Origin: Dehalococcoidia bacterium
GTDB taxonomy: Bacteria > Chloroflexota > Dehalococcoidia > Dehalococcoidales > CSSed11-197
Assembly: GCA_003563865.1 (NCBI GenBank)
Contig: PWTP01000065.1
Coordinates: 1 to 9,451 of the forward strand
DNA length: 9,451 nucleotides
Direction: 5' to 3'
Notes under the pieces: generated by a model
Told to the model about the DNA's origin: nothing
What the model saw: the letters and a program-made list of their open reading frames with translations, nothing else
The model's database searches: none
Shown here: positions 1 to 6,018 of the stretch, piece by piece
How positions within the stretch are numbered: the stretch's first letter is position 1
How the letters are laid out: each line of letters begins with the position of its first letter
Translations under genes and position numbers: made by a program

Positions 1-239
1 CGCAAGACTCAGCTACGCTTTGTATCATAGATGGCGACCGGGTATCTGTAACCTCTCCTTTGGGAAAAGTCACTGCACATGCAAAAGTCACTAATGCCAT
101 GCCGGAAGGGGTGGTTTTTATGACCTTTCACTTTTCTGAGACTCCCACCAATATTTTGGTTAGCGCTGAAAATCTTGATCCGGTATCTAAAACACCTCCT
201 TTGAAATTTACCAAAGTTAAAGTTACAAAAATTAATTAG
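1..239 (+). CDS. Formate dehydrogenase-like molybdoenzyme, catalytic subunit (3' end only)
   Basis: This open frame enters from the left edge (first whole codon at position 3) and stops at TAG 237-239, leaving 78 residues. It reads as the C-terminal molybdopterin-dinucleotide-binding beta-barrel domain of the formate dehydrogenase/DMSO reductase superfamily. The visible signature is VTSPLGKVTAHAKVT, then GVVFMTFHFSETPTNIL, then LDPVSKTPPLKFTKVKV. The stretch with FHF...TN.L and LDP.SKTP..K is what I know from the ends of FdhA/FdhF-type proteins. Such enzymes oxidise formate or act as related CISM oxidoreductases, using a bis-MGD cofactor and Fe-S clusters. The active-site residue, Fe-S ligands and any Tat signal lie outside the window, so true formate dehydrogenase activity cannot be judged. 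Other molybdoenzymes with the same C-terminal domain remain possible. Confidence 0.82.
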   Translation, partial: QDSATLCIIDGDRVSVTSPLGKVTAHAKVTNAMPEGVVFMTFHFSETPTNILVSAENLDPVSKTPPLKFTKVKVTKIN

Positions 240-326
240 ACTGGTTTAGTTTCCTGAGTCAATCTACCGGTGATTTTGTTTATGCTATTTCCTGGGCTGT
301 TTATTACCAGTGGATTACAAGGTCGT

Positions 327-372
327 TTTTAAGGGTTGTTTTTCTGAGAAACTGGGAAAATAACCCTTAAAA
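327..372. other. Long intergenic hairpin
   Basis: Positions 327-345 pair with 354-372 over 19 positions, including three G-T wobbles, around an 8-nt loop at 346-353. The outer 11 bp (TTTTAAGGGTT with AACCCTTAAAA) are perfect. It lies about 90 nt after the stop of the upstream molybdoenzyme and ends just before a TTGACA -35 box. No T-run follows on either strand, so a classical intrinsic terminator is not supported. It could act as a 3'-end processing or stability structure for the upstream transcript, or as a binding site next to the promoter. Confidence 0.5.
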
Positions 373-375
373 CTA

Positions 376-404
376 TTGACACCGACTAAGGCATAATGTA
401 ATCT
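376..404 (+). promoter_or_regulatory. Probable promoter of the alanine-rich repeat protein gene
   Basis: A perfect -35 hexamer TTGACA lies at 376-381. With the usual 17-bp spacer the -10 falls at 399-404 (TAATCT), which is a poor match. CATAAT at 392-397 is a better hexamer but only 10 bp from the -35. The predicted leader is about 90 nt and ends in a near-perfect Shine-Dalgarno AAGGAGGT at 487-494, 6 nt before the ATG at 501. The rest of the 240-500 gap (240-326 and 405-486) is AT-rich and shows no other gene or motif that I can support. Confidence 0.45.
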
Positions 405-500
405 CATTTAGGGACAAATTTAAGCTCCTTTGTGTCTAATACCATAAATTACCTTAATGGCTTGTTAAGTTTATATATTACCTGGTAAGGAGGTATATTA

Positions 501-2156
501 ATGGCCAAAACAGAGGAGCCCCTGCAGGAACAGCCACAACCAGTACCCCCTCCCCCTAAAATAATGACCAGCCCCCTACCTCGCATCCTGGATGACATGG
601 AAGAAAGCATCCGGGCTGCGTTTGAGGCAGCCAGAAGAGCTGAAAGTGCCGCCCAAGTAGCCGGACAGGCTGCGATTAAAGCCACCGAAGCCTCAGAAAA
701 GGCTGAATCTACGGCCTTAAAAGCTTCAAAAGAAACCGAAGAGGCTACCGAAGCGTTCAAGGAAAAGGCTGCCGAAGAAGCCAGAAAAGCTGAGGAGGCC
801 AGCCGCGAGGCCAGCGCAGGGGCAGAAGAAGCTGCCAGAAGGGCCGAAGAGGCTGCCATAAAAGCTGATGAGACCGCCAGGGCAGCGAAGTATGCAGCCG
901 AAGAAGCTACGGTAAAAGCCGAGGAAGTGGAGCTATCAGCCAGAGAAGCAGCTATTGAGGGGGCACGCAAGGCCGATGAAGCGGCTATCCGGGCTGAAAA
1001 TGGAGCTATACTGGCACAACAGGCAGTAGAAGAGGTTATAACAGCCGCCAGAGAAGCAGCCAGAATAGCCGAGCAAGCAGCAAAAAATGCCAGATCTGCT
1101 GCCGGAGAAGCTATTGAGAAATTGAACCCGGAAACCGCGCGCAAAGCCGATGAAGCCGGGCGTGAAGCAAAAAAAGCGGCTTCCAATGCATTTCGGCTGG
1201 CAGAGGAAGTCGCTCGCAAAGGTGAATTAGCTGAAATTGCGGGAGAAGAGGCTATTACAGCTGCCGGCAAAACAACCGGCAAGATAGCTGAACAGACTGC
1301 AGAAGCCGGACAAACAGCTAAAGATGCTGCACAAACGGCTGCCAAAGTTGCCGAAGAAACCAGAGATAAAGCCGAGATAGCAGATAGTGCCGGCGATGAA
1401 GCACTTGCAGCTGCTATACGCTCAATCGCTGAGCAGGCTGCTGCTAAGGCAGAAGAATCTGCCAGGATGGCAAAAACAGCCTTGGTTGGATCCATGTCTG
1501 CCAGTCAAGAAGCACTCAACAAGGTCGAGGCAGCTATTTCAGATGCTCAAGCAGCCGCTCAAAAAGCTACTGATACCAAAACCCCTGAATTTATTCGGAA
1601 GGCAGAGGACGCATCCAGGGAAGCCAGTGAAGCGGCATCTCTGGCTGCCCGGCTGGCATCCGACTTATCTAGAAAAGCCGATGCAACCGCTTCGGCTGGC
1701 GATGATTCAATTGAGGCGGGTAAACACGTGTCAGGTGCTTTATCTGAAAAGGCTTTAGATTCTGGCCAAGATGCCAAAGATACCGCCGCTAAAGCTGCAG
1801 CTTTAGCTGAAGAATTAAGCCGTAAAGCCGAAGAGGCTGGATATGCAAGTAATGATGCGCTTAAAGCTGCCATCAGGGTTGCAGGTGAGCAGGCAGCCAT
1901 GAGGGCTGAAGAGGCTGCCAGGGCAGCCCGCGCAGCAATTGAAGCAGCCCAGCAGACTGCGTCTCGAAGTGAAGAAATGGCAAAAGAAGCCCAGAGGGCT
2001 GCCGAAGAAGCAATGGCCAAAGCCGAAGAAGCGCTGGTTAAAAAGGTAGTGAAGCGGATCACCCAGTCAGAGTGGGTTATATACATTCTGGTTGTAATTT
2101 TGAGCCTTATTGTTGGCACGGCAATGCTTACAGTAGCCTTGACTCAGGGACTGTAA
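501..2156 (+). CDS. Ala/Glu/Lys-rich helical repeat protein with C-terminal membrane anchor; function unknown
   Basis: A 551-residue protein of unrecognised family. Residues 1-28 are Pro/Gln-rich (PVPPPP) and probably disordered. Residues 31-513 are almost wholly Ala, Glu, Lys, Arg, Ser and Thr, with Ala recurring every 3-4 residues (KAEEA, RKADEA). This implies one long amphipathic helix or coiled coil like apolipoprotein/LEA-type repeats. Aromatics are very rare and no Cys is seen. Residues 210-328 align without gaps to 362-480 (offset 152, about half identical), so the rod contains an internal duplication. Residues 515-519 are basic, followed by a hydrophobic segment at about 524-549 (WVIYILVVILSLIVGTAMLTVAL) and only a few residues after it. 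There is no N-terminal signal, so this is a tail-anchored topology with the rod in the cytoplasm. The start is secured by AAGGAGGT 6 nt upstream. It appears monocistronic, between its own promoter and a terminator. A structural or envelope role is inference only. Confidence 0.85.
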   Translation: MAKTEEPLQEQPQPVPPPPKIMTSPLPRILDDMEESIRAAFEAARRAESAAQVAGQAAIKATEASEKAESTALKASKETEEATEAFKEKAAEEARKAEEASREASAGAEEAARRAEEAAIKADETARAAKYAAEEATVKAEEVELSAREAAIEGARKADEAAIRAENGAILAQQAVEEVITAAREAARIAEQAAKNARSAAGEAIEKLNPETARKADEAGREAKKAASNAFRLAEEVARKGELAEIAGEEAITAAGKTTGKIAEQTAEAGQTAKDAAQTAAKVAEETRDKAEIADSAGDEALAAAIRSIAEQAAAKAEESARMAKTALVGSMSASQEALNKVEAAISDAQAAAQKATDTKTPEFIRKAEDASREASEAASLAARLASDLSRKADATASAGDDSIEAGKHVSGALSEKALDSGQDAKDTAAKAAALAEELSRKAEEAGYASNDALKAAIRVAGEQAAMRAEEAARAARAAIEAAQQTASRSEEMAKEAQRAAEEAMAKAEEALVKKVVKRITQSEWVIYILVVILSLIVGTAMLTVALTQGL

Positions 2157-2184
2157 TTGCAGGAGATAATCTGCAATATATTTT
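2156..2184 (+). terminator. Short hairpin at the stop codon of the repeat protein gene
   Basis: ATTGCAG (2156-2162) is exactly complementary to CTGCAAT (2171-2177) with an 8-nt loop, followed by ATATTTTC. The stem overlaps the last base of the TAA stop codon. It is a weak intrinsic-terminator candidate placed just ahead of the much stronger hairpin at 2218-2250. Confidence 0.4.
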
Positions 2185-2217
2185 CTAAAAACTTGCTCGT
2201 ATTTGTGGTTACAAATG

Positions 2218-2250
2218 ATAAACGCACCCCGAGTACCGGGGTGCGTTTAT
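2218..2250. terminator. Bidirectional intrinsic terminator between convergent genes
   Basis: AAACGCACCCCG (2220-2231) pairs perfectly with CGGGGTGCGTTT (2237-2248) around a 5-nt loop (2232-2236), and two more A-T pairs extend the base. The GC-rich stem is followed by TTTATAT on the plus strand and by TTTATCATTT on the minus strand. It therefore can end both the repeat-protein transcript and the trmD transcript, which converge here. Confidence 0.85.
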
Positions 2251-2258
2251 ATCCGGTT

Positions 2259-2999
2259 CTATTCTGAACCCTTTATTTCCTCTAGCATTTCCCGTTCTTC
2301 CTGGGTAAGCACTGCAGATTCGAGCAAATCAGGCCGGCGGCTGATGGTACGTTTTAAAGCTTCTTTCCGGCGCCATTTCTCAATTTCTGCATGATTGCCC
2401 GAGAGCAAAATGTCAGGCACCTCAAGGCCTCGGTATATTCGCGGCCGGGTGTATTGCGGGTACTCAAGCAAGCCTTGGCTGAAAGAATCATCGGAGACTG
2501 AAAGACAGTCGATGACCCCGGGAATGAGGCGCACAATAGCATCTACCATCACAATAGCCGCCGGCTCACCACCGCTTAAAACATAATCCCCAATGCTTAT
2601 TTCGTCTGTGACCAGGTGCCGGCTTATCCTTTCATCTATGCCTTCATAATGTCCACATATAAAAATCAGGTTATCAAAACCTGCCAGTTCACGGGCTATT
2701 TTTTGGGTGAAAAGGCGCCCTTGAGGAGAGAGCAAAATAACCGGTCTTTGGGGGTTCTTTACATAAGGTCTGCCGACCAGATCTTCAACCGCTTCAAATA
2801 TTGGTTCCGGTTTCAGCACCATTCCGGCTCCTCCGCCATAAGGAGAATCATCAACCACTTTGTGCCGGTCGCATGCGTAGTTACGGAAGTTGTTTACATA
2901 AATACTAACCAGCGATCTGTCCATTGCCCGCTTGATAATGCTGTTTGCGAACGGACCATCAAACATTTCAGGAAAAAGGCTCAGAATATCAATTCGCAT
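2259..2999 (-). CDS. trmD: tRNA (guanine-37-N1)-methyltransferase TrmD
   Basis: A 246-residue protein of full family length. TrmD transfers a methyl group from SAM to N1 of G37 next to the anticodon, which prevents +1 frameshifting; it acts as a cytoplasmic dimer. The N-terminus [17 protein letters not shown] is typical. The trefoil-knot SPOUT domain shows [17 protein letters not shown] (residues about 55-71), [31 protein letters not shown] and the knot segment [17 protein letters not shown]. The C-terminal domain has P.YTRP and [19 protein letters not shown]. In many bacteria trmD sits between rimM and rplS; here it stands alone, divergent from mraZ. No Shine-Dalgarno is seen ahead of the ATG at 2999, although the start agrees exactly with the family N-terminus. 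Confidence 0.97.
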   Translation of the reverse strand: MRIDILSLFPEMFDGPFANSIIKRAMDRSLVSIYVNNFRNYACDRHKVVDDSPYGGGAGMVLKPEPIFEAVEDLVGRPYVKNPQRPVILLSPQGRLFTQKIARELAGFDNLIFICGHYEGIDERISRHLVTDEISIGDYVLSGGEPAAIVMVDAIVRLIPGVIDCLSVSDDSFSQGLLEYPQYTRPRIYRGLEVPDILLSGNHAEIEKWRRKEALKRTISRRPDLLESAVLTQEEREMLEEIKGSE

Positions 3000-3028
3000 A
3001 ATTTTTTATCGCAACTGTTTTCATAAGT

Positions 3029-3058
3029 ATTTTAACACAGCCCTACTAGACATAACAA
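3029..3058 (-). promoter_or_regulatory. Probable trmD promoter (extended -10)
   Basis: Reading the minus strand, TTGTTA (3058-3053) is followed after 18 bp by TAAAAT (3034-3029). A TG sits one base upstream of the -10 (TGTTAAAAT), which gives an extended -10. This predicts a short leader of roughly 20 nt that contains no Shine-Dalgarno. Confidence 0.5.
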
Positions 3059-3096
3059 AAGAAGTTTCAATTTTTGGAAATTTTCATAAAAAAGTC

Positions 3097-3127
3097 TTGA
3101 CAAAAGATATGTCCAGTAGTGTAGAAT
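3097..3127 (+). promoter_or_regulatory. Probable promoter of the mraZ-rsmH-ftsA-ftsZ operon
   Basis: The -35 is a perfect TTGACA (3097-3102), preceded by an AT-rich stretch (3067-3093) that could act as an UP element. The best -10 is TAGAAT (3122-3127, 5 of 6), but the spacer is then 19 bp, longer than ideal. The -10 ends at the first base of the first TGGGA box, so MraZ bound to the boxes would block the start site. Confidence 0.55.
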
Positions 3128-3160
3128 GGGATACTGTGGGATGGAGTGGGAGAATTGGGA
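3127..3160 (+). promoter_or_regulatory. MraZ operator: four TGGGA boxes
   Basis: TGGGA occurs at 3127-3131, 3137-3141, 3147-3151 and 3156-3160. The first three are exactly 10 bp apart, with 5-nt spacers; the fourth is 9 bp on. This matches the known MraZ-binding arrangement of TGGGN repeats separated by 5 nt upstream of mraZ in E. coli, where three repeats are used. The position, between the -10 and the mraZ Shine-Dalgarno, fits autorepression of the operon. Confidence 0.85.
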
Positions 3161-3175
3161 CAATAAGGGGCAGAA

Positions 3176-3604
3176 GTGTTTTTTGGGGAATTCGAATATC
3201 GCTTAGATGAAAAGGGCAGGTTTCCTTTACCACCGCGTTTCAGGTCGTTGGTAAAGGATGGACTGGTACTTACCCGTGGCATAGAAAACTGTGTTACTGC
3301 CTATCCCCTGGCCGAGTGGAAGAAGCTGGCCCAGGAAGTAACCGGGGGCAATGCAATTTCCCGCAATAAGCAAAGGCGTTTAAACCGGGCTCTATTTGCC
3401 AGTGCCTTTGTGGCAAACCTGGATGGACAGGGACGCATAACACTACCTCCTAAATTGAAAGAAGCCGCCGGTATAGGAGACGAGATAGTTGTAGCCGGTG
3501 CAAATAACTATCTTGAACTCTGGAAACCGGATGAGTGGGAGGCTGAAAAGGATCTTGCTCAGGCACAGGCCTGGCAGATTATAGAGAGTATGGAAAGTGA
3601 ATAA
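3176..3604 (+). CDS. mraZ: Transcriptional regulator MraZ
   Basis: A 142-residue member of the MraZ family, related to AbrB-type swapped-hairpin DNA-binding folds. MraZ forms a ring-like oligomer and represses its own dcw operon. The two internal half-domains each show the DxxGR signature: [13 protein letters not shown] at residues 11-23 and [16 protein letters not shown] at 83-98. The length is normal. The start is GTG at 3176, preceded by AAGGGG 5 nt upstream. [15 protein letters not shown] from this codon matches the conserved family N-terminus, so no other start is likely. Its stop overlaps the start of rsmH by 8 nt, suggesting translational coupling. The four TGGGA boxes just upstream are its expected operator. 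Confidence 0.96.
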   Translation: MFFGEFEYRLDEKGRFPLPPRFRSLVKDGLVLTRGIENCVTAYPLAEWKKLAQEVTGGNAISRNKQRRLNRALFASAFVANLDGQGRITLPPKLKEAAGIGDEIVVAGANNYLELWKPDEWEAEKDLAQAQAWQIIESMESE

Positions 3605-4625
3605 TTCTGCTTATCAACTCCATACACCAGTGATGCTGGATGAGGTCACGCGTAATCTTAGAATTGAGACCGGAGGGCGCTATATTGATTGCACCACGGG
3701 TGCAGCGGGTCATGCAGAGGCAATATTAAATGCCAGTTCTCCGGGAGGCCAGTTGCTCGGGATAGAGGCAGACCCTCATGCAGTAAAAGTAGCTCGAGAA
3801 CGCCTGGAGTCATTTGGCTCTTCGGCTCTGATTGTTAATGATAATTTTTCCAGGCTGGAAGATATATGTTTGGAGCATAATTATTTTCCGGTACACGGCA
3901 TTCTTTTTGATTTAGGGCTTTCGTCCATACAGCTTAGCGAAGCCGGGCGTGGTTTTAGCTTTCAAAATGATGCACCTCTCGATATGCGCTTTAACCCTGA
4001 CCAGGAATTGACTGTGGCAGATATTGTTAACCACTATAGCGAGGCAGAAATAGCCCGTATCATTTATAAATATGGCGAAGAACATGCCAGCCGCCGCATA
4101 GCTCGTAAAATTGTTAACACCCGGCCTATCAAGACTACGTTTGAGCTTGCCGGTGTAATAGAAAAGGCAGTTGGCGGGAGAAAAGGCCGCATCCATCCGG
4201 CAACACGTTCTTTTCAAGCTCTGCGAATAGCTGTTAACCATGAGCTTGAAAACCTTGAAACTGCCCTGCGGCAGGCTATAAACATGCTGGGATATGGAGG
4301 CCGCCTGGTCGTAATAAGCTATCATTCTCTTGAAGACCGTATTGTTAAACGTGTCTTACAGGAAGAATCCAGTAATTGCATATGTCCCCCTTCATCACCC
4401 GTGTGTTTATGCAACCATCAGGCCAGGATTAAACTGGTCAACCGCAAAGTTATTACGCCGTCTCCTGAAGAGGTAAAACAAAATCCCAGAAGCCGAAGTG
4501 CCCGTATGCGGGCTGCAGAACGTTTAATGTCAGCTTCAGATTCCAGTTTAAACAAGGCCGGACTGTTTCTGGCCGGGCTGACCGGCTGTCTGGCTGAGGC
4601 AATGAGCGCCATCAATCTTAATTAA
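3597..4625 (+). CDS. rsmH: 16S rRNA (cytosine-1402-N4)-methyltransferase RsmH (MraW)
   Basis: A 342-residue SAM-dependent methyltransferase for N4 of C1402 in the ribosomal P site. The GTG start at 3597 lies inside the end of mraZ. It is required because HTPVMLDEV (residues 9-17), the family's first conserved block, precedes or includes the next ATG at 3633. The SAM loop is [12 protein letters not shown] (29-40), followed by GIEADPHAV (55-63). Further motifs are [13 protein letters not shown] (101-113) with GFSF and PLDMR (119-131), [12 protein letters not shown] (206-217), [13 protein letters not shown] (239-251) and the CxC...CxC pair at 261/263 and 270/272. The family usually ends near [10 protein letters not shown] (residues 300-309). 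Here about 30 more residues follow, with a hydrophobic stretch [16 protein letters not shown]. The SAM loop has Ala where Gly is common. Confidence 0.96.
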   Translation: MNNSAYQLHTPVMLDEVTRNLRIETGGRYIDCTTGAAGHAEAILNASSPGGQLLGIEADPHAVKVARERLESFGSSALIVNDNFSRLEDICLEHNYFPVHGILFDLGLSSIQLSEAGRGFSFQNDAPLDMRFNPDQELTVADIVNHYSEAEIARIIYKYGEEHASRRIARKIVNTRPIKTTFELAGVIEKAVGGRKGRIHPATRSFQALRIAVNHELENLETALRQAINMLGYGGRLVVISYHSLEDRIVKRVLQEESSNCICPPSSPVCLCNHQARIKLVNRKVITPSPEEVKQNPRSRSARMRAAERLMSASDSSLNKAGLFLAGLTGCLAEAMSAINLN

Positions 4626-4752
4626 CATTGGTAATAATAACAGGAGTCAAATTATTAATTACAGGAAAAGGTCGAGTGGGAGGTAGAAAAGATGTGAGCG
4701 AACATAAAATTAAAATTCGATAAATTTAACTTAAAGCAAGAAGGAGGAACAA
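4626..4752 (+). promoter_or_regulatory. rsmH-ftsA intergenic spacer with ftsA ribosome binding site
   Basis: In many bacteria ftsL, ftsI and mur genes lie between rsmH and ftsA; here there are only 127 AT-rich nt. AGGAGG at 4742-4747, 5 nt before the ATG at 4753, is the ftsA Shine-Dalgarno. A second strong Shine-Dalgarno-like GGGAGG (4678-4683) lies 8 nt before an ATG directly followed by TGA (4692-4697). No convincing promoter or terminator was found, so ftsA is presumably read through from the mraZ promoter. Confidence 0.5.
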
Positions 4753-5976
4753 ATGAGTAAAAAATCTATTATAACCTCAATTGACGTTGGTACTACCAAG
4801 ATCTGTACTACCATTGCTGAATATAATGATAATGGTGGTATCCGCGTCGTCGGTGTGGGTGTTGCACCTTCCCATGGTCTTCATAAAGGGTTGGTGGTTA
4901 ACATCAACGAAGCTCGTGAAGCCATTCGAGATTCAGTCAGGAAGGCAGAACAGGCCTGCGATTACCGGGTGGACTCTGCATATGTAGGGGTTACCGGGCG
5001 TCACGTCAGTTCTATGAATAACACAGGCGTGGTGGCCATTACCCGTAATGATCGCCTGGTGCGCTCCGACGATTTAAAAAGGGTGCTTAGTTCGGCACAG
5101 AGTGTTAAAGTGCCCAATGACCGCAAGCTTCTGCACGTTATTCCTCGTGGCTATACGGTTGATGGACAGGCGGGGGTAAAGAATCCGGTTGGCATGCACG
5201 GTTTCCGTCTGGATGTTGAAACCCATGTTATTACTGCCGCTGCTACTTCCATCCAGAATATGGTTAAATGCATACGTGGTGTCGGCATGGATATCGATGA
5301 CCTGGTTTTAGAACCTCTGGCTTCCAGCGAAGCGGTACTAACTGACGATGAAAAGCAGGTTGGAGTTATTCTTGCCGATATCGGTGGTGGCACAACCGAC
5401 ATCTGTATCTTCAAAGATGGCAGCATCTGGCATAGCTCGATATTGCCGGTTGCCGGTTATCAGTTGACCCGTGATATTGCCATTGGGCTCGGGTTACCAT
5501 TTGATGTTGCCGAAGAAATGAAAAAACGCTATGGCAGCGTAATGCCGGTTTATGAAAGCCGGGTAGAATCGGCTAACCCGATTTCTGCTGATGGCCATGG
5601 AGTATCTTATCAGGATTTGTGCGACATTATCCGCGCCCGGATGGAAGAGATTATGCGCCTCATTCTACTTGAATTACCAAGTGCAGATTATGAATCCCTG
5701 GTACCTGCCGGAGTCGTGTTTACCGGTGGTAGTGCCAACCTGTCAGGTGTCGAAACTTTGGGAAGGGACACGATGCGCTTGCCGGTTAGAGTAGGTGTAC
5801 CGACTAATGTTTTTGGTATAACTGATTCGTTGCGTGATCCGGCATTTGCAACCAGTGTTGGCCTGTTACTCTGGGGAGCCAAGAACTATGGCCCGGCCGG
5901 TCCAAGGCGGGGCGGCTGGTTTGGCTCAGCAGTACGTAAGGTAGCCTCTGGTTTAAGCCGGTTGTTTTCCAATTAA
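4753..5976 (+). CDS. ftsA: Cell division protein FtsA
   Basis: A 407-residue actin-like ATPase that tethers FtsZ to the inner face of the cytoplasmic membrane. The first phosphate loop is IDVGTTKICTTIAEY (residues 10-24). The FtsA-specific 1C/SHS2 region follows (YVGVTGRHVSSMNN at 77-90, to about 160). The second phosphate motif is ILADIGGGTTDICIF (206-220), then PVAGYQLTRDIAIGLGLPF (232-250) and the adenosine motif VVFTGGSANLSGVE (321-334). The C-terminus FGSAVRKVASGLSRLFSN (390-407) is an amphipathic helix with hydrophobic and basic faces, the expected membrane-targeting sequence, joined by a Pro/Gly/Arg linker. It has a strong Shine-Dalgarno, and ftsZ starts 42 nt downstream. Length and motifs are complete, so the protein is probably functional. 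Confidence 0.97.
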   Translation: MSKKSIITSIDVGTTKICTTIAEYNDNGGIRVVGVGVAPSHGLHKGLVVNINEAREAIRDSVRKAEQACDYRVDSAYVGVTGRHVSSMNNTGVVAITRNDRLVRSDDLKRVLSSAQSVKVPNDRKLLHVIPRGYTVDGQAGVKNPVGMHGFRLDVETHVITAAATSIQNMVKCIRGVGMDIDDLVLEPLASSEAVLTDDEKQVGVILADIGGGTTDICIFKDGSIWHSSILPVAGYQLTRDIAIGLGLPFDVAEEMKKRYGSVMPVYESRVESANPISADGHGVSYQDLCDIIRARMEEIMRLILLELPSADYESLVPAGVVFTGGSANLSGVETLGRDTMRLPVRVGVPTNVFGITDSLRDPAFATSVGLLLWGAKNYGPAGPRRGGWFGSAVRKVASGLSRLFSN

Positions 5977-6018
5977 ATAAATAGAACATAAACCTTTTGA
6001 AAATGTAAGGAGGAGAAA

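Noticed and set aside
425..492. CTCCTT at 425-430 could pair with AAGGAG of the Shine-Dalgarno at 487-492, as a switch in the leader
   Set aside because: Only 6 bp pair, with mismatches at both sides and no competing structure or ligand-binding fold, so chance is sufficient.
449..1495. Long minus-strand open frame of 348 codons (and another at 1559-2119) antisense to the repeat protein gene
   Set aside because: Its product is a low-complexity Ala/Ser string, which is simply the complement of GCC/GAA/AAA-rich codons. The plus frame has the ribosome binding site, the membrane segment and the internal repeat.
1387..1758. 123-codon plus-strand frame inside the repeat protein gene
   Set aside because: Out-of-frame shadow with Leu/Gln/Pro-rich nonsense composition and no ribosome binding site.
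4676..4723. 16-codon GTG-initiated open frame between rsmH and ftsA
   Set aside because: No well-placed ribosome binding site and no recognisable product; too short to separate from chance.
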